Shown here: positions 13,922-21,331 of the stretch, piece by piece
How positions within the stretch are numbered: the first letter of the stretch is position 1
Layout of the letters: every line of letters starts with the position of its first letter
Source of the DNA: a virus
IMG/VR virus record: IMGVR_UViG_3300034418_007185
Span: 1-26,669 of that record
Length of the DNA stretch: 26,669 nucleotides
Strand: one strand, 5' to 3'
Translations under genes and position numbers: made by a program
The notes under the pieces: generated by a model
The model's database searches: none
The model's input: the letters and a program-made list of their open reading frames with translations, nothing else
What the model was told of the DNA's origin: nothing

Positions 13922-14063
13922 TGCACATGCACTCCGAGCAGATGGTTTGATAGGTTGGATTGCCGCATTGATTGCAGCGGTTACGGTTTCCTCGCACTCG
14001 ACCCGCGTCGCTTTTTGTGGTGCTTCTTGATTCACCGCGACGCGAGTCGCGCGAGGATGTCAT
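13845..14063 (-). CDS. Small zinc-ribbon protein
   Basis: 72 residues from the ATG at 14063, which overlaps the csrA stop by 4 nt (ATGA); an earlier ATG at 14141 would lie over csrA in another frame. Residues 30-59 hold eight cysteines in pairs: CNQC, then CSECMC, NGC and CEC. The spacing fits one or two zinc-binding knuckles. The rest is basic (Arg/Lys/Ser-rich N-terminus, KK at the end), suiting nucleic acid binding. A zinc-binding adaptor, possibly RNA or DNA directed, is inferred; its neighbour is CsrA. Confidence 0.55.
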   Translation of the reverse strand: MTSSRDSRRGESRSTTKSDAGRVRGNRNRCNQCGNPTYQTICSECMCNGCKRLYILCECDKTREATSLARKK

Positions 14064-14218
14064 TCGCTGTCTTTCGGTCGAGAAATCTTGTAGTCCTGCG
14101 GTGCAACGATACCGATCGAAGCCGCTGACTTCTTTGACCATTGAAGGTGGATCTCGATGGTCTTGTCCCCGTCGGTAATTTTAATACGTTCGCCTGGTTT
14201 GCGTGTAAGAATTAACAT
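14060..14218 (-). CDS. csrA: CsrA-family translational regulator
   Basis: 52 residues, easily missed because of its length. It begins MLILTRKPGERIKI, the nearly invariant CsrA start (strand 1 with Leu4 and Arg6), continues TIEIHLQWSKKSAASIGIVAPQ (strands 2-4, including IGIVAP matching the IGVNAP block) and ends YKISRPKD, where Arg47 corresponds to the RNA-contacting Arg44 of E. coli CsrA. CsrA dimers bind GGA-containing hairpins, often over ribosome sites, to repress or stabilise mRNA. The start is firm: AAGGAG lies 7 nt before the ATG. It overlaps the upstream gene by 7 nt and the zinc-ribbon gene by 4 nt, and is second in the early operon. Targets could be host or phage messages. Confidence 0.85.
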   Translation of the reverse strand: MLILTRKPGERIKITDGDKTIEIHLQWSKKSAASIGIVAPQDYKISRPKDSE

Positions 14219-14535
14219 TGATCAGCTCCTTGCTTTCGTGTTGTCCAAACTTTTAGTTCACGTCCGTGATTGCTTACTTGTTTCGACATAACTCGCAGTC
14301 CAGTCCACTCAAAATCGCGACTTCTGAAAACTGCTGCCATAGCCGGCCCCATTTCTCCGAGTGCTCGATCTCGCAGCTCCTCGGCAACGTCATCCGCTGT
14401 GACCGTCCCCTGTGATACCGCGATCTCCTTCGCGATCGTTCTGGCGATCCTTAATAGCTCCGGTCGCTTTTCCGCTGCTACCCTGATTCCGTGTTCCTTG
14501 AGTCGCTTTGACTCTTCCATGTCAAATGTTGTCAT
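14212..14535 (-). CDS. Small early protein of a recurrent phage type
   Basis: 107 residues. It has a helical first half (EESKRLKEHGIRVAAEKRPELLRIAR) and then ADDVAEELRDRALGEMGPAMAAVFRSRDFEWTG followed by SKQVSNHGRELKVW. I recall the second half from small phage proteins of unknown function that resemble winged-helix domains. It is the first gene after the early promoter and attenuator-like leader, with GAGGG 6 nt before its ATG. Being the first, it is the direct target of any leader control. Function unknown; DNA binding is a guess. Confidence 0.6.
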   Translation of the reverse strand: MTTFDMEESKRLKEHGIRVAAEKRPELLRIARTIAKEIAVSQGTVTADDVAEELRDRALGEMGPAMAAVFRSRDFEWTGLRVMSKQVSNHGRELKVWTTRKQGADQC

Positions 14536-14551
14536 TAGATGCCCTCAGTGC

Positions 14552-14639
14552 ATAAAAAAACCCCGGTTCACCTTAGTTGTCACACACCAGTGCCGGGGAA
14601 GGTCAGAGACCTGAATAGTTTGTAGGTCGGTGTGTGACG
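14552..14639 (-). promoter_or_regulatory. Leader RNA with interlocking stems and U-tract, possible attenuator or riboregulator
   Basis: Read on the minus strand, the leader starts close to ACGTCACACACC. Stem A: GTCACACACC (14638-14629) pairs perfectly with GGTGTGTGAC (14588-14579), 10 bp. A small hairpin AGGTC-TCT-GACCT (14612-14600) sits inside. Stem B: CCCCGG (14598-14593) pairs with CCGGGG (14566-14561), directly followed by seven Ts (14560-14554): an intrinsic-terminator layout, with a large loop. Order A-B-A'-B' means the stems interlock, giving an H-type pseudoknot or mutually affecting folds. The gene start follows 19 nt after the tract. Ligand or factor unknown. Confidence 0.55.
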
Positions 14640-14645
14640 TTGGCA

Positions 14646-14674
14646 AATTTACGGATCTGACCGACGCCAGTCAA
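14646..14674 (-). promoter_or_regulatory. Early operon promoter, sigma70-like
   Basis: Minus-strand -35 TTGACT (14674-14669), 17-bp spacer, -10 TAAATT (14651-14646). Upstream on the same strand, an A-rich run (about 14679-14700) is placed like an UP element. Predicted start about 14639, just where stem A of the leader begins. It is the best promoter-like sequence I see and lies between the tail module and the replication genes. Confidence 0.65.
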
Positions 14675-14676
14675 CA

Positions 14677-15108
14677 CTACTTTTTTTGTTTTTTTATTTT
14701 CTGGATCGCCTGATCTAGTAGCCTCTTCGCGATCATCCGGCGTCCGGTCTCTGGAATCTTTCGGAATAGCGGGATCAATTTGTCTGTCTGCTTCACAAGA
14801 TGCTCGATGATCTCGTTGTAGTGCTCGCCTTCACATCCGGCGATTCCCCACGCATTCATCTTCCGCTCGAAGTCGCGGCATCCGCATCCTTCTTTGTTCG
14901 CGATCGCCCAGGACGGTATCAATTCGGCCAGTGCTGTCCCGACGTTCTCCACCGGCTTCGGCAGCTGCGGTTGCTGCGTGCTTTTACGTTCCAGCTTGAC
15001 CGGCTTGCCTTCGATCGCGTTTCCGCTTCCGTCGTATGATATTCCGCATCGGCAGACGTTGATCTCTGGATGCAGTCTGCGAAATGTTGCACCGCACCGG
15101 CAGATCAT
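14677..15108 (-). CDS. Cys-rich hypothetical phage protein
   Basis: 143 residues. N-terminus has two CRCG knuckles (MICRCGATFRRL and VCRCGISYDG), a Pro/Gln/Lys linker follows, then GTALAELIPSWAIANKEGCGCRDFERKMNAWGIAGCEG, a GCGC...MN-x-WG-x-x-GC motif I recall from phage proteins of planctomycetes and others (function unknown). The C-terminus is very basic and ends KKQKK, encoded by the A-run serving as promoter upstream element. ATG overlaps the previous gene by 4 nt, so it belongs to the tail module. Probably a metal-binding accessory or minor virion protein; unproven. Confidence 0.55.
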   Translation of the reverse strand: MICRCGATFRRLHPEINVCRCGISYDGSGNAIEGKPVKLERKSTQQPQLPKPVENVGTALAELIPSWAIANKEGCGCRDFERKMNAWGIAGCEGEHYNEIIEHLVKQTDKLIPLFRKIPETGRRMIAKRLLDQAIQKIKKQKK

Positions 15109-17225
15109 GCTTGCACCGCAACTTGAAGGGTGTCGCCGCCTGCGTTGGTTGCTGACTTAGTGACTGAAGATTCCGTGTTCGGTATCGCGCTGGGTACGTT
15201 TGTAAATGTTATCTCTTTGCAGTCTCTTTGCCTTCTCAGGAAGAACGTCCAATAAGTAGGATTGGATTGCTGATACCATTGAATAAACCAAGTATCAGTT
15301 AAGCCAAGCGTCGTAGTTCCAGTGAACTCCATCCACCTATGGTACTTTGCACAGAAAAATCCATACAAGTCATCTTGATACAGTTCGTCCGCTGTACATG
15401 GACATCCGCAGGTTGCATAGTTCGGTCTTGTCGTCGATGCGTTTAATGCTGTGTATTGCATCGTCAATCCGGTACTTGCTGTAAACGTATCCGTCTCGGA
15501 TGCAATATAAAGCTGCAAGTTTATGAGATGCTGATCGCGAGTTGGGATGACATCAAACCCAGCACCACCGATCAGCGTGTAGTCAGGATCGGTCGGCCCG
15601 TAATAGGGAATTTTGACGATAGTCGCACTCTCAGTCAGATCGACATCAACTAGATTCCTGCTGTACGTGAAACCACAGTTAAGAGCAACATACGATGGTA
15701 TCGCGCTTCTAGTGAAATTGTAATCATCGGAAGGAGTCGCGGATGCTTTTGCGTTGGGATAAGCAAAGGCAACAGGCAAACTCCAGAAACTTTTTACGGT
15801 TTGCCCGAATTGAGTGCCTTCCTGGTGCATAATTGGCTTCAGCCATTTACGAACGATGGCCGGAAATGTTGTGTGCTGAATGTTTTTGTACACGAGCTGC
15901 GGATCGCCAGTACACCAAGCCGGCTCTGGGCATGGGACACTATCTGTGTTGTTTTGCTCTGTTAGCAGTGGCCCGCCGGATGGATAAATTCTCGAATTCC
16001 TCGCTGCGTTTAGATCTGCATCTATGTTTGCTTGTGTTTCTGCAACGATATTGCATGTTCCAGTTATCGTTAAAGTGTGAGCGACGGAATAACTCGCTGC
16101 ATTCAGTTCTGGCTCAACCCATTCGTATTGACGCCAGTCAACCAACCTATCTGCGTGTACCCAGTTATGTTGATCGCATTTGCCTAAATATTGCATCAGG
16201 CTACCGATTTGAAGTCCGCTGGCATAAACGCCTGTTTCGTGATAGTCGGTAATATCTGGCCGAGAGAAATACCCCGAAATATCATTCCACTTCATCAACC
16301 ACGCATTGTTACCATTCCACTGCGGATAATCAAAATCAACCTGATAGTCATAGGTGCATCCAGTTGACGCACATCCTCCAATCGTTCTGACATTGCCATT
16401 CATCGACGACGTCATTCGACTCGTAGCATTATTGTAGACGTAAGAGCTTGGGTCTTTGATCGTGTACTGTGCGGTTGTGCAAGGCGACGGAGTGTCGATC
16501 GGAATGTTAAAATCGACCGCGTTGATTGACGCACAGCCGATATGTCCTGCATGAACTTGTATCAAACCTATCTCAACTGGCTGGTTTCCTGTTTCGATGG
16601 TTATTGATACCGTCTGACCGCCAGCATCCGGCGGCAATTTGCTTGTGTTGACCTGCCCGCTATGGGAAGCAGGAACATCCGACCTAAAATCGGGATGGCG
16701 ATATCCAATGACTCCGCTGTTCATCGCAGCAGAATGAAATACTTCGTAAAACCGGTAAGAACAATAATTGTCGCCATAGAATGGTCGGACTTTATTTGGA
16801 GTTCGGTTTACTGTTTCAACATGATGCTGACTAAAGATCGTCGGCTCTTCATAAATGAAAGATGTATCGCCAGATTGGTAAATCTCATCATGATTGACGG
16901 CTCTAAGTACATTTGCCGCCTGTAAACTTTCACCGACTTTTATAACCAGACCTGGCTGCAGGTTCGTTACAGATTGCCCTGAATCATCTAAGACCTCCAC
17001 ATCGACGATGTAGTCAGTGCATCCTATAGGAACAGAAATGCTAATTGTTGTGTTAGCTGGAATCGTGTTAGTCGTTCCGGATATTCCCGAAACATACGAA
17101 GCGTTCCACAGAGTAGCATCGTAGCTAACGACACCACCGACAACATTCCTAGTCGGCAATGGCTTGACGACTATCAATTCGCAGCAACCACTAACACAGC
17201 AGCATTGAGGATTTCGACGGTTCAT
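15105..17225 (-). CDS. Large Cys-rich tail-tip protein
   Basis: 706 residues from the ATG at 17225, which overlaps the upstream stop as ATGA; a TTG at 17231 is the other option. It opens with a cysteine cluster (CCC-VSG-CC at about 8-15) and has about 21 cysteines overall, including GCASTGC, CPEPAWC and CGCPC followed by FFCAKYHRW. The bulk is beta-rich with many aromatic and Asn residues, typical of receptor-binding or baseplate proteins, and no enzymatic motif. Position just before the control region and after the tape-measure cluster suits a tail-tip or central fibre protein. Virion role inferred. Confidence 0.5.
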   Translation of the reverse strand: MNRRNPQCCCVSGCCELIVVKPLPTRNVVGGVVSYDATLWNASYVSGISGTTNTIPANTTISISVPIGCTDYIVDVEVLDDSGQSVTNLQPGLVIKVGESLQAANVLRAVNHDEIYQSGDTSFIYEEPTIFSQHHVETVNRTPNKVRPFYGDNYCSYRFYEVFHSAAMNSGVIGYRHPDFRSDVPASHSGQVNTSKLPPDAGGQTVSITIETGNQPVEIGLIQVHAGHIGCASINAVDFNIPIDTPSPCTTAQYTIKDPSSYVYNNATSRMTSSMNGNVRTIGGCASTGCTYDYQVDFDYPQWNGNNAWLMKWNDISGYFSRPDITDYHETGVYASGLQIGSLMQYLGKCDQHNWVHADRLVDWRQYEWVEPELNAASYSVAHTLTITGTCNIVAETQANIDADLNAARNSRIYPSGGPLLTEQNNTDSVPCPEPAWCTGDPQLVYKNIQHTTFPAIVRKWLKPIMHQEGTQFGQTVKSFWSLPVAFAYPNAKASATPSDDYNFTRSAIPSYVALNCGFTYSRNLVDVDLTESATIVKIPYYGPTDPDYTLIGGAGFDVIPTRDQHLINLQLYIASETDTFTASTGLTMQYTALNASTTRPNYATCGCPCTADELYQDDLYGFFCAKYHRWMEFTGTTTLGLTDTWFIQWYQQSNPTYWTFFLRRQRDCKEITFTNVPSAIPNTESSVTKSATNAGGDTLQVAVQA

Positions 17226-17947
17226 ACGCAAGGAGCCTGAATAGCCTCGAACTCGTTACCACACTGTATACACCATCCTTCATTGCCAGAAACTTGATCC
17301 GACATTATAGAAAGCGGATCGAGCAAATTGATCGTGTGGTAATCGTTGCCGCGTCTGTCTCTAAGCATCACCGGTGTTTCAGCAGGTGCGGCACTGGCTT
17401 GTCCGCAACGGTATCTCCATAGGTTCTGCTCGTGGCCCAGTAGCACCCACGCCCAATGCGTTTGCTCAGTTTCAGTTTCCTGAATGTTGAACGTCTCGAT
17501 TATTTTGGCGAACCCGCTGTAACTGCTTTTTCCATTCCACGGTTCTATTGGATCGAAAAAAGCGTGCGTGTGTTCAGAAGATGCCTCAGACTCTAAAACA
17601 AGCAACGCGAGACCATCGACAATTACTTTCCCGCGTTCACCATTAGGTATAGGCTCAACGCAAATTCCTATCTTGCTAATTTTCGTATGCCAGATTGGAT
17701 CTATTCCGACAAAGCCTATCGAATCAATCGCGTCGTAGACATTTGCTATGCTTCCGTCATAGGAACTCAAAAAAATCAGATTCCCAATTTCTCTTTGTGC
17801 TCCGGTATTGTTTAGCACCTCGACTACTGAATTGTTCAATCCAGACCAAATAGCAGGAAAGCCCACTGTTTGTTGAGGCAATCTATCCACTATCCGATTC
17901 ATGTAACTTGCAGTAATCGGATCGCCTGGATTGACTTTCAAATCCAC
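17222..17947 (-). CDS. Tail-tip associated protein
   Basis: 241 residues starting at GTG 17947, which has GGAG 7 nt upstream and begins just after the stop of the previous gene. A reading back to 18073 would lie over 120 nt of that gene and lacks support. The protein is beta-rich (VNPGDPITASYMNRIVDRL at the N-terminus, KVIVDGLALLVLE in the middle) and ends with GWCIQCGNEFEAIQAPC, a CxxC knuckle. The ITASYMNRI segment resembles starts of phage structural proteins. Overlaps the next gene by 4 nt. Likely virion component; specific role unknown. Confidence 0.5.
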   Translation of the reverse strand: MDLKVNPGDPITASYMNRIVDRLPQQTVGFPAIWSGLNNSVVEVLNNTGAQREIGNLIFLSSYDGSIANVYDAIDSIGFVGIDPIWHTKISKIGICVEPIPNGERGKVIVDGLALLVLESEASSEHTHAFFDPIEPWNGKSSYSGFAKIIETFNIQETETEQTHWAWVLLGHEQNLWRYRCGQASAAPAETPVMLRDRRGNDYHTINLLDPLSIMSDQVSGNEGWCIQCGNEFEAIQAPCV

Positions 17948-17949
17948 TG

Positions 17950-18900
17950 TCAAACTCCGATGTACAAAAGGCCGTGATTTGCTTCGTTGTAAATTCGATT
18001 CACGTAAGCACCTCGAATTTCTCGACGCTTCAACCCAGTACCTGAGTCTTTTGAATTCTTGAATCCGAACCAAATATAGTCGTGTCCGGCTTTGGTGATG
18101 CCAGTAATGTTTCCGATGTTTAGACTAAGAACGTTTTTTGAAACTATGAAATTGAATGTAAGCGTTGGATCTTCTGCCACAATGTCACCAGTGGCACCAG
18201 TGAACAGCATTTCACCAGCCTCGAACCCTGGAAAGTTGATCGGTGGCCCTTGCACTAAAGATGGTGCGTTATTGACGGTTCCGGTTAATTCAGAAATGAT
18301 CTGCGAATAAGCCAATACGCCACCGACCGAATTTACATTAGCAGCCTTTATCTTGGCTCGTATTGAAACCTTTAGAGCTGGAATCACGCGCTGCACTCCC
18401 TGCGGAGTGTCGTCCTGCACGTCGATCGCGCCACCCATGTTCGGCAGCGTTTCACCGCTGGCATTAAACCTCGTTTCCGTGTACGCATAGGTTTGAAGTA
18501 TTTGACCGCCGCTCGTGTCGATGGAGACTGTAAATTGCCCAGGCTCAGGTTCGCGCTGACTATATTCTGCGGTAAATTCCCACGCATCATCAGCGACTCG
18601 CTCCCGTGACAGACTCCGTAGACCGAGGCTGAGACCATTGCGATCGTAGACATTATCAATAGTCTTTACCGTTACTAACGGATCTAGTCCAAGAGCACGC
18701 AAAGCATCTCTGCACGCGATCGGATCAGATGAACCGCTAACGAGCCATGTTATCGCTGCACTTGTTCCGCCGGCAGTCTCCGTTCCCTCACGCGACGTCA
18801 GCTCGCGGACTGTCAGACCGTTTTTCGTATAGACTGGCCCTCCTATAAAACTAGGAAGTACCGTTGGCAGCGTTTTCGGTGTGTATAGATCAGTTGCCAT
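17950..18900 (-). CDS. Tail protein, hypothetical
   Basis: 316 residues, soluble, beta-rich. It starts MATDLYTPKTLPTVLPSFIGG, like the first residues of major tail or tube-related proteins, continues with a Thr/Gly-rich VRELTSREGTETAGGTSAAITW and a middle YSQREPEPGQFTVSIDTSGGQ, and ends with IGNITGITKAGHDYIWFGFKN, GLKRREIRGAYVNRIYNE and LLYIGV. The C-terminal block appears well conserved, but I recognise no named family. It follows the tape measure by 3 nt, which favours a distal-tail or tail-tip function. Start ATG at 18900. Confidence 0.5.
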   Translation of the reverse strand: MATDLYTPKTLPTVLPSFIGGPVYTKNGLTVRELTSREGTETAGGTSAAITWLVSGSSDPIACRDALRALGLDPLVTVKTIDNVYDRNGLSLGLRSLSRERVADDAWEFTAEYSQREPEPGQFTVSIDTSGGQILQTYAYTETRFNASGETLPNMGGAIDVQDDTPQGVQRVIPALKVSIRAKIKAANVNSVGGVLAYSQIISELTGTVNNAPSLVQGPPINFPGFEAGEMLFTGATGDIVAEDPTLTFNFIVSKNVLSLNIGNITGITKAGHDYIWFGFKNSKDSGTGLKRREIRGAYVNRIYNEANHGLLYIGV

Positions 18901-18903
18901 TTT

Positions 18904-20739
18904 TTACCCTGCAAATCTCGCTTGCATATTTATTCGCTTCAGTTGCTGATTCATTTGCCGGCCAAGTTTATTCGCCTCTCTCTGCTCTTTGAGCAAAGCC
19001 GGATCGCTTACCCGCTGCTCAGTTGGTGCCGCACCTATAAGAGCAGCACCAAAAGCCGAGAATGTTCCAGATGGCCCAGCAGCACTAGCAACCGCCCCTG
19101 CTTCAAATTCCGATGCCTCGATTTTGACTTTTAAGTCTTGCTGCTCTTGCTCGTTTTTGTCTTTTGCAAGTTTTGCGTCTTGAACATGTTGATCCATTTG
19201 ATCGGCGAGCACTTGCCGGCGTGCATCACGCTCTGCTTGATCTTGCTGTCTGTTCTGGTCTCTTGTGTTTCGCCTTTGTGCTGCGTCATCTTCCATCGCC
19301 TCTCCGAATTGCCGAAGTTGCTCGATGCCGCCTTCTGCCGCTGCGCCGACGCCACCAAAGTCTGCTTGGAATCCTGATGACGGTGCTCCGATCGTTCTCA
19401 CGCCACTGAGAGCACCGCCAGCTTCGATAACTTTGTTGTAGATGGTGTCATACAGGCTGATGTAGTAATTCATCATTTTCTCAAGCACCGTTGCCAGTCC
19501 TTGAAAAACTTTTCCAATTGCGCCAGCTATCGAGTCGCCAGTCTTGAGTATGAAAGAAAGCATACTCAGCCAAGCTGCTCGGATCTCGTCTGTCATATCG
19601 AGCCAAACAATTTCCAGCGTCTCAGACATGATCTCCCATGCCTTTTCGATGTCGCCGGCTTTTAGTGCTTCTGTGATGGCACTGATTGCTTTTTTGATGT
19701 CTGTTACCAATGGCCCAAAGCGTTTTTGCAGTGCATCGACTGCCATACCACCCAGATCAAAATACTTGACCATCGCGGTGCCGAGTGCGGCAACACCACC
19801 GATCGCCAAGCCGATAGGCGAAAAAAGCACACCAAGAACAGTAGCCAAACCACCAACTGCGACGCCTGCCGCTACAACGACGCCACCGATCGTAACAAGT
19901 GCGGCACCGAGTCCACCAACAGCAACAGCACCAGCAGCAAACATCTTTACTAGATGCTGGTTCTCTCGGATCAGAGGAACCACCTTCGCGGAAGTTCTTG
20001 CAATAAGATCCGACAGGTAAGTCATTGCAGGTGCAAGTGCTGCACCTATCTGGTTTTTCACGCCGATGAATGTGCTTTTTACTCGGTTCATCGCGTCGGT
20101 TAATTCAGCAGCAGACTTTGCATCTTCCTCAGTCATCGTCCGACCAAGTTCGTTTGCTTCTTGGCGTAGATCGGCGATGCCTTTTGCGTTTTCCTGAAAC
20201 ATTGGCAGCAATTCAGATCCAGCCCGCCCAAATAACTGCATCGACAACGCTGCTCGCTTGCTTGGATCTTCGACACGAGCGATAGCATCAGCGATCATAG
20301 TAAACTGATCCTCTGGGTTCATTCCAGATAATTGATCAGCAGAAAGACCGAGCGAAGCGAGAGCATCAGACGCTGCCTTCGATCCCATCTCAGCATTTAG
20401 CAAAGATCGCTGCATCCCACGGATGCCTTTTTCCACGCTGTCCAGGCTTGCGCCAGACTGCTCCGCTGCAAATGCAAGCTCTGACAAAGCCTTGACGCCG
20501 ACGCCAGTACGCTTCGACATCTTATCCAGCCTGTCACCAGCGGACGCAAAAGAAAGCGTCATGCCAGCCAGAGGAGCTGCTGCTGCCGTTGCGATGCCTA
20601 GCAATGATCGCCCAGTGGCAGATATGCTCCCGCCTAGCTTTTTTAGATCCGCCGAGACTTGTTTTGCTCCGGCAGCAATTCTGCTGCTTATACCGATCTC
20701 AATTTCGGCGCGTCCGGCTCTGATGTTTTTCTGTGCCAC
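18904..20739 (-). CDS. Tail tape-measure protein
   Basis: 611 residues. The N-terminal 250 residues have the usual tape-measure layout: AEIEIGISSRIAAGAKQVSADLKKLGGSISATGRSL then GDRLDKMSKRTGVGVKALSELAFAAEQSGA and FGRAGSELLPMF, common in the family. A hydrophobic Gly/Ala/Val block at about 266-322 (multiple membrane-type segments) fits the piece that enters the host envelope. The rest is long helix with Gln/Asp/Arg-rich coiled coil (about 480-540). Family knowledge: about 0.15 nm of tail per residue, so a tail near 90 nm if the rule holds. It sits after the tail chaperone genes, as usual. Confidence 0.85.
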   Translation of the reverse strand: MAQKNIRAGRAEIEIGISSRIAAGAKQVSADLKKLGGSISATGRSLLGIATAAAAPLAGMTLSFASAGDRLDKMSKRTGVGVKALSELAFAAEQSGASLDSVEKGIRGMQRSLLNAEMGSKAASDALASLGLSADQLSGMNPEDQFTMIADAIARVEDPSKRAALSMQLFGRAGSELLPMFQENAKGIADLRQEANELGRTMTEEDAKSAAELTDAMNRVKSTFIGVKNQIGAALAPAMTYLSDLIARTSAKVVPLIRENQHLVKMFAAGAVAVGGLGAALVTIGGVVVAAGVAVGGLATVLGVLFSPIGLAIGGVAALGTAMVKYFDLGGMAVDALQKRFGPLVTDIKKAISAITEALKAGDIEKAWEIMSETLEIVWLDMTDEIRAAWLSMLSFILKTGDSIAGAIGKVFQGLATVLEKMMNYYISLYDTIYNKVIEAGGALSGVRTIGAPSSGFQADFGGVGAAAEGGIEQLRQFGEAMEDDAAQRRNTRDQNRQQDQAERDARRQVLADQMDQHVQDAKLAKDKNEQEQQDLKVKIEASEFEAGAVASAAGPSGTFSAFGAALIGAAPTEQRVSDPALLKEQREANKLGRQMNQQLKRINMQARFAG

Positions 20740-20749
20740 GATTTCGCCT

Positions 20750-21331
20750 TTACCGGTTAAGTACGTTTTTCCATGAAGCTAGAATTTTTCCCTGTTCATC
20801 GGCGTGCAAAAGTGCCGGATACATAAATGGCTTCGGCTCGTATGTCGCTTGCCTTACCCTTCTAGCTACTGACCTATAACTTCGTCGCTGTGCTGTCTCT
20901 AGTGTGTGATATTGCTGCCACTTACGTATCACCACATTTGCCTTCGTGTCGAGCCACTGGAATTCTTCAATAGCAGCTGATCCGCCAAATTCAAGAAAAG
21001 CCGGCAATGTTGGCTTTATTTGATTGCCTCTAGCATCTCTGCTTTTTTTGTTAAGTTTTATTGGACCTACTATTCCGACTCTTTTTCTTGGGTCGTACAG
21101 ATAAAGAATCTTCTTTAGGTTGTCGTCTCCTTTTGTTCGAGTGTATGGAGGCCCACCACGCGGAGATCTTTTCTTTACGTATCGTTTTACGTTCTGCCTT
21201 GCTTGTTTTCGTATAACCCTTAACGCATCCTCGATAGGCTTGCGCTCTTTGTCTTTGATCATTTTTTGAACAGCAGGGCGATCGAAGAAAAACTTTTTCA
21301 TTTGAATATCAATGTCAAATGCGGTTGCCAT
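20750..21331 (-). CDS. HK97 gp10-like tail/neck protein
   Basis: 193 residues, very basic (many Arg/Lys, e.g. RVIRKQARQNVKRYVKKRSPRGGPPYTR). The pattern of a N-terminal coiled helix, the RGGPPYTR turn, IKPTLPAFLEFGGSA and final FMYPALLHADEQGKI resembles HK97 gp10-type or related tail-completion proteins, which sit at the head-tail junction. Position between the tail chaperones and the tape measure is unusual for a neck protein, so a tail-tube terminator is another reading. ATG at 21331; overlaps the frameshifted chaperone tail by 17 nt. Confidence 0.5.
   Translation of the reverse strand: MATAFDIDIQMKKFFFDRPAVQKMIKDKERKPIEDALRVIRKQARQNVKRYVKKRSPRGGPPYTRTKGDDNLKKILYLYDPRKRVGIVGPIKLNKKSRDARGNQIKPTLPAFLEFGGSAAIEEFQWLDTKANVVIRKWQQYHTLETAQRRSYRSVARRVRQATYEPKPFMYPALLHADEQGKILASWKNVLNR

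Noticed and set aside
14036-14141. Longer starts for the zinc-ribbon protein (14141) and the helical protein (GTG 14035)
   Set aside because: The added residues read csrA or zinc-ribbon DNA out of frame, and no ribosome site precedes either; the ATGA start at 14063 is far better.
14550-14554. Two-codon upstream reading frame (ATG CAC TGA) after the T-tract
   Set aside because: Could be chance; too short to judge and no ribosome site precedes it.
15833-16252. 139-codon plus-strand open frame
   Set aside because: Antisense to the large Cys-rich tail protein; no domain pattern.
17948-18073. Extended N-terminus for the gene ending at 17222
   Set aside because: It would lie over 120 nt of the preceding gene; GTG 17947 has an ideal GGAG site right after that gene's stop.
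19544-20020. 158-codon open frame on the plus strand
   Set aside because: Lies wholly across the tape-measure gene, with Thr/Pro/Ala-rich composition expected from reading its antisense; no ribosome site or family pattern.
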